This document shows, one piece after another, positions 49,056-57,820 of a stretch of DNA of 64,000 nucleotides. How positions within the stretch are numbered: the stretch's first letter is position 1; every line of letters begins with the position of its first letter. The notes beneath the pieces are model-generated. The model saw only the letters and a program-made list of their open reading frames with translations. It was not told where the DNA came from and made no database searches. Origin of the DNA: DATARH01 sp963705325. GTDB lineage: Bacteria; Pseudomonadota; Alphaproteobacteria; ATCC43930; CGMCC-115725. The position numbers and the translations under genes are program-made. The stretch covers positions 1,612,001-1,676,000 of the forward strand of contig OY970069.1 of the NCBI GenBank assembly GCA_963705325.1, written 5' to 3'.

Positions 49056-49811
49056 CTAAAACGATGGCGCCAGCTTTTTTATCAGCGCCATCGCGGCGTG
49101 CGGAGCGCGGACTTTGGCGCCGTTGATGAAATAGACGAAGCAGTCGCGGCCGGCCCCGGCATGCTCGCGGAAGCGCTTGGCGATGGCGTCGAGGGCCTCG
49201 GGTGAGTAGCCAGTTGGCTCATCGGCCTTGCATTCGCGCAGGCGCGCATAGACGAAATCGGTAGTGACCGCTTCGATCAGCGGTAGTTTCGGGTCCTCGA
49301 CCTGGGCGATCGCCGCGCCGTGCTTCTCCATCAACTTGGCGAAGGCGGGGTGGGTGAAGCTCTCGTTGCGCACTTCGAGGACATGGCGCAACGGACGGTT
49401 GCCGAGATGCTTGGGGAGCGCTTCAAGAAACGCCGCGACATTGCCCTCGTCGAATTGCAGGCTCGGCATGAACTGCCACAGGATCGGCCCGAGCTTGGGG
49501 CCGAGTTCGGTCATGCCGCTGTCGAAGTAGCGCGCCATGAACGGCGCGGCCGTCGCGAGGTCGTTGCGGTAGGTGATGAAGCGCGACCCTTTGAGCGAGA
49601 ACATGAAATCGTCGGGCGCGGCATCGTGCCAGTTGCGGTAGCTCTTCGGCGTCTGCAGCCGATAGAAGGTGCCGTTGATCTCGATCGCGGTGACGTGCCG
49701 GCTGGCATAGGCAAGCTCGTCGGCCTGTTTGACCTCCTTGGGGTAGAACGTGCCGCGCCACGGCGCGAACACCCAGCCGCCGATGCCGACCCTGATCCGT
49801 CCGTCGCTCAT
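49056..49811 (-). CDS. DUF72 domain-containing protein
   Basis: The 251-aa TIM-barrel-like protein is DUF72 (YecE): 'VGIGGWVFAPWRGTFYPKEV', 'VTAIEINGTFYRLQTPKSY', 'PDDFMFSLKGSRFITY', 'GPKLGPILWQFMP', 'VLEVRNESF' and 'CFVYFINGAK'. The function of the family is unknown. It is translationally coupled to bluB (overlap of four bases at 49808-49811). Confidence 0.94.
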   Translation of the reverse strand: MSDGRIRVGIGGWVFAPWRGTFYPKEVKQADELAYASRHVTAIEINGTFYRLQTPKSYRNWHDAAPDDFMFSLKGSRFITYRNDLATAAPFMARYFDSGMTELGPKLGPILWQFMPSLQFDEGNVAAFLEALPKHLGNRPLRHVLEVRNESFTHPAFAKLMEKHGAAIAQVEDPKLPLIEAVTTDFVYARLRECKADEPTGYSPEALDAIAKRFREHAGAGRDCFVYFINGAKVRAPHAAMALIKKLAPSF

Positions 49812-50461
49812 CGCCTCACCACGAAGTTGTCTGCAGGCCGGCGCGCCTCCCAGCCCTCGCGCTCCAAGACCGGCGTGTCGTCTTCAGTGGCCGGATAGCC
49901 GAGGCAGAAATAGCCGATGAGCCGCCACGCCGGCGGCACGTCGAGGATCGCGCGCACCGCCTCGGGGTCGAGGATCGACACCCAGCCCATGCCGATCCCC
50001 TCGGCGCGCGCCGCCAGCCATAAAGTATGCACCGCGGCGACGGCCGAATACTGAACCATCTCTGGCATCGTCAACCGGCCGAGACCGCTGCCCTGTTCAG
50101 TGTCGGGGTCGGCGAAGACCGCGAGGTGGCACGGCGCGTCGTCAAGCCCGGCGAGCTTGAGCCGGGCGTATTGGCTGGCGCGGTCGGGGGTCTGCGCGGC
50201 AAGAGCGGAGGCATTGCAGCGGGCAAAATTCTCCCGGATCGCTGCGCGGCGCTCGGCTGCGTCAACCAGCACAAAGCGCCAGGGCTGGCTGAGCCCGACC
50301 GATGGCGCGAGGCACGCAGTCTCGATCAACCGCTCGACCGCGGCCGCGGGCAGCTTGTCGCGGCGGAAGCGGCGTACGTCACGACGCCACGCCAGCAGGT
50401 CGCGGAGCTGGTCGCGGAAGCCTTCGTCGAACCGGGGAGCGCCCTGGGGAGGAGACGACAT
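49808..50461 (-). CDS. bluB: 5,6-dimethylbenzimidazole synthase
   Basis: The 217-aa nitroreductase-fold flavoenzyme uses O2 to break down FMNH2 into the lower ligand of vitamin B12. Typical segments: 'WRRDVRRFRRDKLPAAAVERL', 'APSVGLSQPWRFVLV', 'AVAAVHTLWLAARAEGIGMGWVSIL', and the C-terminal 'YFCLGYPATEDDTPVLEREGWE', which distinguishes BluB from other nitroreductases. ATG 50461 is the domain start. No other cobalamin gene is adjacent; a histidine phosphatase at 53121 could be CobC-like but is not proved. Confidence 0.93.
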   Translation of the reverse strand: MSSPPQGAPRFDEGFRDQLRDLLAWRRDVRRFRRDKLPAAAVERLIETACLAPSVGLSQPWRFVLVDAAERRAAIRENFARCNASALAAQTPDRASQYARLKLAGLDDAPCHLAVFADPDTEQGSGLGRLTMPEMVQYSAVAAVHTLWLAARAEGIGMGWVSILDPEAVRAILDVPPAWRLIGYFCLGYPATEDDTPVLEREGWEARRPADNFVVRR

Positions 50462-50569
50462 GCCTTCCCCTACGCGCCTCGGCGGAATTGCGCAACCGCC
50501 GCCCCGCCGCCTATGCTGGCGCGTCATATTCGGGCGGCACGAGCGCCGCATTCACCTCAGGAGGAAGCC

Positions 50570-50992
50570 ATGCCAGTCAAAGCAGGTGTCATTCGCGCCG
50601 GCGCGCGGCAAACCCGGCGCGGCGCCGCGGAAACCTTTACCGGCGTCGTGTTCCAGGACCCGGTGGTCGTCGCCGAGGCGCCGTCGCGCATGGGCGGGTC
50701 GGTCGTCAGCTTTACGCCAGGCGCGCGCACCGCCTGGCACAGCCACCCGGTCGGGCAGACGCTCTATTGTCTCTCGGGGATCGGCCGCATCTGCTTCAAG
50801 GGCGAGAAGCCGCAAGTGCTGAACCCGGGCGACGTCGTCAATATCCCGCCCGATACGCTGCATTGGCACGGCGCCTCGCCTGATCGCCTCTTCGCGCATT
50901 TGGCGCTGTCGGAAGCCGGCGAGCAGGGCCAGGGCACGGCCTGGGGCACGCATGTGACCGACGCCGAGTACAACGAGCCGGCGACGAACTAG
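50570..50992 (+). CDS. Cupin-domain protein (carboxymuconolactone/quercetinase-like)
   Basis: The 140-aa single cupin has the metal motif 'TAWHSHPVGQTLYCLSGIGRI' (two His and Gln in the usual Glu position) and 'LNPGDVVNIPPDTLHWHGA'. The C-terminal 'AWGTHVTDAEY' is common to a group annotated with carboxymuconolactone decarboxylase-like genes. AGGAGGAAG lies 3 bases before ATG 50570. A strong terminator follows. The function is unknown. Confidence 0.88.
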   Translation: MPVKAGVIRAGARQTRRGAAETFTGVVFQDPVVVAEAPSRMGGSVVSFTPGARTAWHSHPVGQTLYCLSGIGRICFKGEKPQVLNPGDVVNIPPDTLHWHGASPDRLFAHLALSEAGEQGQGTAWGTHVTDAEYNEPATN

Positions 50993-51015
50993 AGGCAAGC
51001 CTTTAACGGCGGCGG

Positions 51016-51046
51016 CCGGGCCGGGAGAACGCTCCCGGCCCGGTTT
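51016..51046 (+). terminator. Rho-independent terminator after the cupin gene
   Basis: A 12-bp perfect GC stem (CCGGGCCGGGAG / CTCCCGGCCCGG) with loop AACG is followed by TTT on the plus strand. It lies between the convergent cupin and SnoaL-like genes. The short T-run is weak, but the stem is strong. Confidence 0.65.
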
Positions 51047-51050
51047 CGCG

Positions 51051-51500
51051 TCAGGCCACCTTCAGAATCCCGAGCTGGGTCAGTGCGGTGACGCCGTCGT
51101 CGAGGCCGATTTCCTCGGCGATCCTGCCGTTCTCGACCCGCAGCACCGTGGTTCCGGTGAAGCGCATCTTGCGCCCCGAAGCCGCCGGCAGCGCGCCGGC
51201 GAGGAAGTCGCTAAACGCCGGCCCGGTATGCGTGCCGCCGCCTTCCCAGCGGCCGACGACATAATCGCCCTCTGCGATCAGGTCGGCCGCACCCCAGAAG
51301 TTGAGGTCGGGGAAGGCCTCGCGGAACCCCATCATGAAGCTGCGGACGTCCTCGCGGCCGCGGCGCGGCGCATGCAGCGAGTACTGGAGCAGCATGTCCG
51401 GCGCGGCGAGTTCGTCGATGATCCCGGGGTTCCAGGGATTGGCCCAGAAACCCGCGAACCAGCGGCCGACAATCGCTTTGTTTTCCTGTTCGCGTAACAT
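51051..51500 (-). CDS. SnoaL-like (NTF2-fold) protein
   Basis: The 149-aa product has an NTF2-like fold of the SnoaL-like polyketide cyclase/ester-cyclase type: 'VGRWFAGFWANPWNPGIIDEL', 'VRSFMMGFREAFPDLNFWGA', 'DYVVGRWEGGGTHTG', 'TTVLRVENGRIAEEIGLDDG'. Members bind small hydrophobic molecules or act as isomerases; the substrate is unknown. It converges on the cupin gene and diverges from the amine oxidase gene. Confidence 0.88.
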   Translation of the reverse strand: MLREQENKAIVGRWFAGFWANPWNPGIIDELAAPDMLLQYSLHAPRRGREDVRSFMMGFREAFPDLNFWGAADLIAEGDYVVGRWEGGGTHTGPAFSDFLAGALPAASGRKMRFTGTTVLRVENGRIAEEIGLDDGVTALTQLGILKVA

Positions 51501-51679
51501 GTGATCGACCCTCTCAATGTGGATGAAGGCGTGTTCGCCTTTCGACGGGCACAGCTCTATCGTGCAGGCCGGAGTGGCAGATATCCGCTTCTTGCGCTTC
51601 GATTCCTCGCCGTTCCACCGGCGACCCGGCGTGCCGATGCCTCTAGCGGAGCCGGCGGTCGCGCCGTACGCTGACGGCG

Positions 51680-52942
51680 ATGAGCAACCTACCCTCCGAG
51701 GCCGATGTCGCGGTGATCGGCGCCGGCGCCGCCGGGATCGCCGCCGGGCGACGGCTTGCTGCAGCGGGCAACCTCTCGGTGCTGGTGCTGGAGGCGCGCG
51801 AGCGCGCCGGCGGGCGCACCTGGACGGTCGAGAAGAACGGCTATCCGCTCGATCTCGGCGGCGAGTGGCTGCATTCGGCCGACCGCAACGTGCTGACACC
51901 GCTCGCCGAGGAGCTCGGTTTCGAGCTTTATCACCGGCGGCCCGACTGGACGACGCGACTGCGCAATTCCGGTGCGACGCCCGAGGAAGAACAGGACTGG
52001 ATCGCCGAGCGCGAGGCGCATTACTGGGCGATCCACCGCGCCGCGCAGGAACCGGGGGATCGCCCCGCCGCGTCGGTGCTGCGGCCGGGCGGACGGTGGA
52101 ACGCGCTCTTCGATGCGAGCAGCACCTGGGGCAACGCCGTCGAGCTCGAAAGGCTCTCGGTCAAGGACAACGACCGCTACGAGGACAGCGGGGTCAATTG
52201 GCGAGTGCGCCGGGGCTACGGCACGCTGCTCGCGGCGCTGGCCGAACCCTTGCCGATCGCGTTCGGCGCGGCGGTCTCGCGGATCGATCACCGCGGCCGC
52301 GACATCGTCATCGACACCGCACGCGGCCGGGTCGTGGCGAAGCGCGTCGTGGTCGCCGTGCCGACGTCGATCCTGGCGAGCGAGGCGCTGGCGTTCGATC
52401 CGGTGCTGCCGGCGAAGCTCGACGCCGCCAACGGGCTGCCGCTCGGCCTCGCCGACAAGCTGTTCTTTCATTTTGCCGGCCACATGGACGATTTGGACTC
52501 GACCGGGGACATCTTCCTTGTCGGCTCGACGACGCGGCGGGCGACAATGAGCTATCAGGCGCGGCCGTTCGGCCGGCCGGTCATCCAATGCTTCTTCGGC
52601 GGCGAGTTCGCCGCGGGCATGGAGCGCGAGGGGCTCGCGGCGATGGCCGCCTTCGCCATCGACGAGTTGGCGGCGCTGCGCGGCAGCGATATCCGCAAGC
52701 AGCTGACCCCGCTCGCCGCCTCGTTCTGGCGCGCCGACGAATTCGCTAGGGGATCCTACTCCTACGCCAAACCCGGTCACGCCGACGACCGCGCGGTGCT
52801 AGCGGCGCCGGTCGACGATCGCATCTTCTTCGCCGGCGAGGCGACCTCGCCCAATTTCTTCTCGACCGTTCACGGCGCCTATGAAACCGGAATCAGGGCG
52901 GCAGAGGCGGCGCTCGCCATTCTCAGGGCGCGCGCCGCATGA
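51680..52942 (+). CDS. FAD-dependent flavin monoamine oxidase family protein
   Basis: The 420-aa product has the N-terminal dinucleotide site 'VAVIGAGAAGIAAGRRLA' and 'VLEARERAGGRTWT', then 'LGGEWLHSADRNVLTPLAEEL'. The C-terminal FAD motif is 'FFAGEATSPNFFSTVHGAYETG'. This is the monoamine/polyamine oxidase family. The polyamine-type ABC importer starts less than 1 kb downstream, so use of imported amines is a reasonable inference. The start overlaps no other gene, and the stop overlaps a 61-aa membrane protein start. Confidence 0.92.
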   Translation: MSNLPSEADVAVIGAGAAGIAAGRRLAAAGNLSVLVLEARERAGGRTWTVEKNGYPLDLGGEWLHSADRNVLTPLAEELGFELYHRRPDWTTRLRNSGATPEEEQDWIAEREAHYWAIHRAAQEPGDRPAASVLRPGGRWNALFDASSTWGNAVELERLSVKDNDRYEDSGVNWRVRRGYGTLLAALAEPLPIAFGAAVSRIDHRGRDIVIDTARGRVVAKRVVVAVPTSILASEALAFDPVLPAKLDAANGLPLGLADKLFFHFAGHMDDLDSTGDIFLVGSTTRRATMSYQARPFGRPVIQCFFGGEFAAGMEREGLAAMAAFAIDELAALRGSDIRKQLTPLAASFWRADEFARGSYSYAKPGHADDRAVLAAPVDDRIFFAGEATSPNFFSTVHGAYETGIRAAEAALAILRARAA

Positions 52943-53124
52943 TCGGCGTGCTGCTCGCCCTTGGTGTGGCGTTGGTCGGCGCGATCGGATTGTTCGCCGC
53001 CGGCGCGCATCTGCGCGGTCGCCGGTTCTTGGTTGTTCCGCCGAGCGATAAGGTCAAGCCGGACCAGCCGCATCGCCAAGCGATCCACCATTTCGCGTCG
53101 GGGGTGCTGCCACCCTGGCGTTAA
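52939..53124 (+). CDS. Small membrane protein of unknown function
   Basis: A 61-aa protein starts inside the amine-oxidase stop (ATGA). It has one helix at residues ~2-22 ('IGVLLALGVALVGAIGLFAAG') and a basic, Pro-rich tail. The overlapping start supports real translation. I do not recognise a family. It may be a partner or anchor for the upstream oxidase. It converges on the histidine phosphatase gene. Confidence 0.55.
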   Translation: MIGVLLALGVALVGAIGLFAAGAHLRGRRFLVVPPSDKVKPDQPHRQAIHHFASGVLPPWR

Positions 53125-53726
53125 CTCGCCGGCGGGTGAGGGCGCTGGTTGATCGCGGTGACGCAGATGCCGGCCGCAGTGATGCGCGCGGTGCTGATCG
53201 AGCCGGTGCCGACCTCGATCCGCCCGTAGAAATCGAGCGGCATGCCCAGCAGATAGACGAGCGCGGCGCGGATCACGTCGCCGTGGCTGACCAGCACGAC
53301 GCCGCCGTCGGGGTGTAAACCGCGTAACTCGACCACGGTCTCGATAACCCGGCGCTGGACGTCGCGCATGGTTTCGCCGCCAGGGATCATCGACAGGCTG
53401 CGATGCGCTGCCCAGGGCGGCCAGCGCGGGTCGCCGCGCACCGCGTCGAAGGTGAGCCCGGTCCATTCGCCGAAATCGAGTTCGTTGAGGTCGTCGCGGG
53501 TCTCGACCGGCAGCGCTAGGCGCTCGCCGACAATCGCGGCGGTCTCCTGGGCGCGCTCCAAGGGGCTGGCGTAGATCGCATGAATGCCGGCGCTAGCGAG
53601 GCGATCGGCGGCGGCGGCTGCCTCGCCGCGGCCGCGCGCGGAGAGCGAGATGCCCGCGGTGCGCCCGGCGACCAGTTTACCTTGCAGCGAATGCTCGCCG
53701 TGGCGGAGCAGATGGAAGACCGTCAT
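53121..53726 (-). CDS. Histidine phosphatase family protein
   Basis: The 201-aa product has the phosphohistidine motif 'VFHLLRHGEHS' (R8-H9-G10). 'IYASPLERAQETAAIVGE', 'ELDFGEWTGLTFDAVRGD' and the second His in 'VVLVSHGDVIRAA' complete the active site. It is cytosolic, of the phosphoglycerate-mutase/CobC type; an alpha-ribazole phosphatase role is possible because bluB is nearby but cannot be shown. ATG 53726 is the domain start. Confidence 0.92.
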   Translation of the reverse strand: MTVFHLLRHGEHSLQGKLVAGRTAGISLSARGRGEAAAAADRLASAGIHAIYASPLERAQETAAIVGERLALPVETRDDLNELDFGEWTGLTFDAVRGDPRWPPWAAHRSLSMIPGGETMRDVQRRVIETVVELRGLHPDGGVVLVSHGDVIRAALVYLLGMPLDFYGRIEVGTGSISTARITAAGICVTAINQRPHPPAS

Positions 53727-53788
53727 GCCGTCATCATTAGGCTGGCGGCGATTGACAAGCAACCGGGCGGCTGGTCTATCCGGCGGCG

Positions 53789-54889
53789 ATGCGGGGGATC
53801 GCGATCATAGCGGCGGCGTTGCTGGCGCTGATGCAGATGGCGCATGCCGAAGCGCCGGAGCTGCATGTCTACAACTGGTCGGATTACATCGCGCCGGACA
53901 CAATCGCCAACTTCACCAAGGAAACGGGCATCGCGGTCACATACGACGTCTATGACGGCAACGAGGTGCTGGAAGCCAAGCTGCTCGCCGGGCAATCGGG
54001 CTACGATGTCGTGGTGCCGTCGGCGAGCCCGTTCATGGCGCGCGAGATCAAGGCGGGGGCATTTCTGGCGCTCGACAAGGCCAAGCTGCCGAACCTGAAG
54101 AACCTCGACCCGGCGATGCTGGCGCTGGCGGCCGAGGCCGACCCCGGCAACCAATACGGCGTGCCGTATCTGTGGAGCGTGACGGGGATCGGCTACAACG
54201 AGGCGCTCGCGGCGAAGGCTTCGGGCGCCGAGGGAAATAACTCGCCGCGCGACACGCTGGCGCTGTTGTTCGATCCGGCGAACGCCAAGAAGCTCGCCGA
54301 TTGCGGCATCTCGCTGCTCGATACGCCCCAGGAAGTGTTCCCGGCGGCGCTTGCTTATCTTGGGCTTAACCCGAAGAGCCACGACATCGGCGACCTCGAC
54401 AAGGCGACGGAGATGCTGCTCAAGATCCGGCCCTATGTGCGCAAGTTCCATTCGTCGCAATACATCAACGACTTGGCGAACGGGGACGTCTGCATCGCGC
54501 TGGGCTATTCGGGCGACGTGATCCAGGCGCGCAACCGGGCCGCCGAGGCCAAGAACGGGGTCAGGATCGCCTTTCGGGTGCCAAAGGAGGGGGCGCAGTT
54601 CTCGATCGACATGCTCGGCATCCCGAAGGATGCCCCGCACCCCGGCAACGCGCTTCGCTTTATCGATTATATCCTGCGCCCGCCGGTCATCGCCGCGATC
54701 AGCGACGCCGTGTCGTATCCCAACCCGAACGCGGCGGCGACCGCGTTGGTCAAGCCGGAAATCCGCGACGACCCCGGCATCTACCCGCCCGACGCGGTCA
54801 GGAAGCTGTTTTATGTCGACCTGCCGGCGCCGCGCGACTACGAGCGCGCCCGCACCCGCGCTTGGAACCGGGTCAAGGCCGGCGGCTGA
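53789..54889 (+). CDS. Polyamine-type ABC transporter, periplasmic binding protein
   Basis: The 366-aa product has a signal peptide (residues ~1-20, 'ALMQMAHAEAP'). The PotD/PotF-type core reads 'LHVYNWSDYIAPDTIANFTKE', 'YDGNEVLEAKLLAGQSGYDVV', 'GVPYLWSVTGIGYN' and 'DVCIALGYSGDVIQARNRA'. It binds spermidine, putrescine or a related amine in the periplasm. It is the first gene of the four-gene importer; ATP-binding and two permease genes follow. The ligand is inferred from the family. Confidence 0.93.
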   Translation: MRGIAIIAAALLALMQMAHAEAPELHVYNWSDYIAPDTIANFTKETGIAVTYDVYDGNEVLEAKLLAGQSGYDVVVPSASPFMAREIKAGAFLALDKAKLPNLKNLDPAMLALAAEADPGNQYGVPYLWSVTGIGYNEALAAKASGAEGNNSPRDTLALLFDPANAKKLADCGISLLDTPQEVFPAALAYLGLNPKSHDIGDLDKATEMLLKIRPYVRKFHSSQYINDLANGDVCIALGYSGDVIQARNRAAEAKNGVRIAFRVPKEGAQFSIDMLGIPKDAPHPGNALRFIDYILRPPVIAAISDAVSYPNPNAAATALVKPEIRDDPGIYPPDAVRKLFYVDLPAPRDYERARTRAWNRVKAGG

Positions 54890-54899
54890 GTAAGACGCG

Positions 54900-55967
54900 A
54901 TGGCGCTGCTCGAGATCGATGCGGTCAGCAAGAATTTCGGCGCGGTGACCGCTGTCGATACGGTGTCGTTATCGGTCGGCGAGGGCGAGCTCTTCGCGCT
55001 GCTTGGACCGTCCGGCTGCGGCAAGACCACGCTGTTGCGGCTCATCGCCGGGTTCGAGACGCCGGATAGCGGCCGCGTCGTCATCGACGGCAGCGATGTG
55101 ACCCAGGTGCCGCCCTACCGGCGGCCGGTCAACATGATGTTCCAGTCCTACGCGCTGTTCCCGCATCTCGACGTCGCGGGCAATGTCGCGTTCGGGCTGA
55201 AGCAGGAGGGCATGGAGCGCGGCCGGCGCGAGGCGCGGGTCGCCGAGATGTTGGCGCTTGTGCAGATGTCGGATTACGCGCGGCGGCGCCCGCATGAATT
55301 ATCGGGCGGGCAGAAGCAGCGCGTCGCCCTGGCCCGCGCGCTCGCCAAGATGCCGAAGCTGCTCCTGCTCGACGAGCCGCTGGCGGCGCTCGACCGCAAG
55401 CTGCGCGAGGAAACGCGGCTCGAGTTGATCGGCATCCAGGAGCGGGTCGGCACCAGCTTCGTGTTCGTGACGCACGACCAGGAAGAGGCGCTGGGCATGG
55501 CCTCGCGCATCGCGGTGATGGACAAGGGGCGGGTCGCGCAGATCGGCAGCGCGGCGGACATCTATGAGCGTCCCCGATCGCGTTTTGTCGCCGATTTCGT
55601 CGGCGCGGTGAATTTGTTCGACGGGATCCTAGTGGCTGGCTTCAACGCTCTGGCGCTCAAAACGCCGGGGATCGACGAGCCGTTACCGTTGCCCGACACG
55701 ACAGACTTGCCAGAGGGATCGGCGGTTGCGCTGGCCGTGCGGCCCGAGAAGCTGCTTCTCTCGGCCCGCCGGCCGGAGGGCGCCGCCATCGCGGCGACGG
55801 TCGCCTCGATCAACTACCAGGGCGGTGTGTCGATCGTCCATCTGGCGACCCCATCGGGGCAGGCGCTCAAGGCGCAGATGGCGAGCTCCCATGCCTCCGC
55901 CTACGAGCGCGGCGCTTCGGTGTGGGCGAGCTGGAACCCCGCCGACGCAGTGGTGATCACGAAATGA
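54900..55967 (+). CDS. Polyamine-type ABC transporter, ATP-binding subunit
   Basis: The 355-aa product has Walker A 'LLGPSGCGKTTLLRL' (residues ~34-48), Q-loop 'FQSYALFPHLDVAGNV', signature 'LSGGQKQRVALARAL', Walker B 'LLLLDEPLAALD' and H-loop 'VFVTHDQEEAL'. A C-terminal TOBE domain (~280-350) starts 'AVRPEKLLLS'. This is the PotA/PotG group. It lies 10 bases after the binding-protein gene. The gap to the first permease is filled by a palindromic repeat. Confidence 0.95.
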   Translation: MALLEIDAVSKNFGAVTAVDTVSLSVGEGELFALLGPSGCGKTTLLRLIAGFETPDSGRVVIDGSDVTQVPPYRRPVNMMFQSYALFPHLDVAGNVAFGLKQEGMERGRREARVAEMLALVQMSDYARRRPHELSGGQKQRVALARALAKMPKLLLLDEPLAALDRKLREETRLELIGIQERVGTSFVFVTHDQEEALGMASRIAVMDKGRVAQIGSAADIYERPRSRFVADFVGAVNLFDGILVAGFNALALKTPGIDEPLPLPDTTDLPEGSAVALAVRPEKLLLSARRPEGAAIAATVASINYQGGVSIVHLATPSGQALKAQMASSHASAYERGASVWASWNPADAVVITK

Positions 55968-55975
55968 AGGCCAGG

Positions 55976-56089
55976 TGCGTCCTTCGAGGCCTCGCTGCGT
56001 GAGGCACCTCAGGATGAGGAATTCTCTGGTGCCATGCGGAAACCGTCCTCATCCTGAGGAGCGCCGTCCGGCGCGTCTCGAAGGACGCA
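55976..56089 (+). repeat. Palindromic intergenic repeat inside the ABC-transporter operon
   Basis: The outer ends TGCGTCCTTCGAG (55976) and CTCGAAGGACGCA (to 56089) and the inner CTCAGGATGAGGA/TCCTCATCCTGAG are exact inverted repeats. The middle parts of each arm diverge. It fills nearly all of the 135-base gap between the ATPase and permease genes. It is a separate sequence family from the other repeats in the window. Confidence 0.78.
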
Positions 56090-56102
56090 GGGCGTTGCTG
56101 CC

Positions 56103-56981
56103 ATGACGGGCTTCGGTTTCTGGCGGCGCTGGGCGCTGATCGCGCCGCCGTACCTGTGGCTTGCGGTGTTCTTCCTGCTGCCGCTCGGCGTGGTCGCGGC
56201 GATCAGCCTGGCGCAGAGCGCCGACACGATCCCGCCCTATACCCCGCTCGTAACGCGCGGGCTGCACGGGCTGGCATTCCACGGCGCGCTCGACAATTAC
56301 CGGCTGATCGCCGGCGACCTGCGCGCCTATGGCAACTCGCTTGTCTATGCCGCGGCGGCGACCGCGATGTGCCTTCTGATTGGCTATCCGATCGCCTTTG
56401 CCATCGCCCGCGCGCCGAAGGCTTGGCGCAACCCGCTGTTGTTCTTCGTGATCCTGCCGTTCTGGACCAGTCTGCTCATTCGCGTCTACGCGTGGATCGC
56501 GATCCTGCAGCCGACTGGTCTGCTAAACCGCGCGCTGCGCGCGCTCGGCCTTACCGACGCGCCGATCCTGCTGATCAACAACAACTTCTCGGTCGTGCTC
56601 GGCCTCGTCTACGCCTACTTGCCGTTCATGATCCTGCCGCTCTACGGCAGCCTGTCGCAGCTGGACGAGAGCCTCCTCGAGGCAGCCGCCGATCTCGGGG
56701 CGCGGCCGGCACGGGTGTTTTGCGAGGTGGTGGTGCCGCTGTCGCTGCCGGGGGTTGCGGCGGGCGCCCTGTTGGTCTTCATCCCGGCAGTCGGCGAGTT
56801 CGTCATTCCCGATCTGCTGGGCGGGCCGGGCACGCTGATGATCGGCAAGGTGCTGTGGCAGGAGTTTTTCGACAATGTCGATTGGCCGGCGGCGGCCGCG
56901 GTTGCCATGGTGCTGGTGGCGTTGCTGACCGCGCCGCTGCTGATCGTTCAGCGCGTTCTCGAACGCGAGCGGACCGCGTGA
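56103..56981 (+). CDS. Polyamine-type ABC transporter, permease 1
   Basis: The 292-aa product has six membrane helices and the binding-protein-dependent transport motif 'EAAADLGARPARVFCEVVVPLSLPG' (EAA loop). The 'RAPKAWRNPLLFFVILPFWTSLLIRVYAW' region is typical of PotB/PotH. Its stop overlaps the start of the second permease (GTGA). The ATG 56103 start sits just after the palindromic repeat. Confidence 0.94.
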   Translation: MTGFGFWRRWALIAPPYLWLAVFFLLPLGVVAAISLAQSADTIPPYTPLVTRGLHGLAFHGALDNYRLIAGDLRAYGNSLVYAAAATAMCLLIGYPIAFAIARAPKAWRNPLLFFVILPFWTSLLIRVYAWIAILQPTGLLNRALRALGLTDAPILLINNNFSVVLGLVYAYLPFMILPLYGSLSQLDESLLEAAADLGARPARVFCEVVVPLSLPGVAAGALLVFIPAVGEFVIPDLLGGPGTLMIGKVLWQEFFDNVDWPAAAAVAMVLVALLTAPLLIVQRVLERERTA

Positions 56982-57805
56982 GCCGGGGCATCACCACCTT
57001 CCGCGCCGCCGCGCTCGCGCTCGGCTTCGGCTTTCTCTACCTGCCGATCGCGCTGCTTGTCGCTTATTCGTTCAACGCCTCGCGGCTGGTCGCGGTGTGG
57101 GGTGGCTGGTCAGTGCACTGGTATGGCGAGCTCCTCCACGATGACAAGTTTCGCGGCGCTGCACTGACCAGCCTTGAGATCGGAGTGATGGCCGCGAGCC
57201 TGGCGCTGGTTCTCGGCACTTGCGCGGGGCTGGCGATCTCACGCTTCACCCAATTCCGCGGCCGAACGCTGTTCAGCTTCATGTTGCTGGCGCCGCTGGT
57301 GGTGCCCGAGGTGATCCTCGGCCTGTCGCTGCTCTTGCTGTTCGTCGCGACTCAGGCCTGGCTCGGCTGGCCGGCGAGCCGTGGCGTCATCACCGTGACG
57401 ATCGCGCACGCCACGTTTGGTGCGTGCTTTGTCGCGGTGCTGGTGCGCGCTCAGCTCGCCGAGTTCGATCGTAGCCTCGAGGAGGCGGCGCTCGACCTCG
57501 GCGCGCGGCCCGGCGCGGTACTGTGGCGGATCACGCTGCCAGGGATCAGCCCGGCGCTGATCTCGGGATGGCTGCTCGCGTTCACGCTGTCCCTCGACGA
57601 CCTTGTCGTCGCCAGCTTTGTCTCGGGCCCGTCGGCGACGACGCTGCCGATGGCGGTCTATTCGAGCGTGCGGATCGGCGTGACGCCGGAGATCAATGCT
57701 TTGGCGACGGTATTCGTCGCCGTCGTCATCGTCCTTGTCGGGCTTGCTTTTGGCCTGATCGCAAGGCAGGAGCGGCGGCGGGTGGCGGAAATTCGATCGT
57801 CATAA
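56978..57805 (+). CDS. Polyamine-type ABC transporter, permease 2
   Basis: The 275-aa product starts at GTG 56978. It has six helices, with PotC/PotI features: 'LYLPIALLVAYSFNASR', EAA loop 'EEAALDLGARPGAVLWRITLPGISP', 'FTLSLDDLVVASFVSGPSATTLP' and 'SSVRIGVTPEINALATV'. It completes the importer. Confidence 0.95.
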   Translation: MSRGITTFRAAALALGFGFLYLPIALLVAYSFNASRLVAVWGGWSVHWYGELLHDDKFRGAALTSLEIGVMAASLALVLGTCAGLAISRFTQFRGRTLFSFMLLAPLVVPEVILGLSLLLLFVATQAWLGWPASRGVITVTIAHATFGACFVAVLVRAQLAEFDRSLEEAALDLGARPGAVLWRITLPGISPALISGWLLAFTLSLDDLVVASFVSGPSATTLPMAVYSSVRIGVTPEINALATVFVAVVIVLVGLAFGLIARQERRRVAEIRSS

Positions 57806-57820
57806 TTGGGGGGAGAGGGC

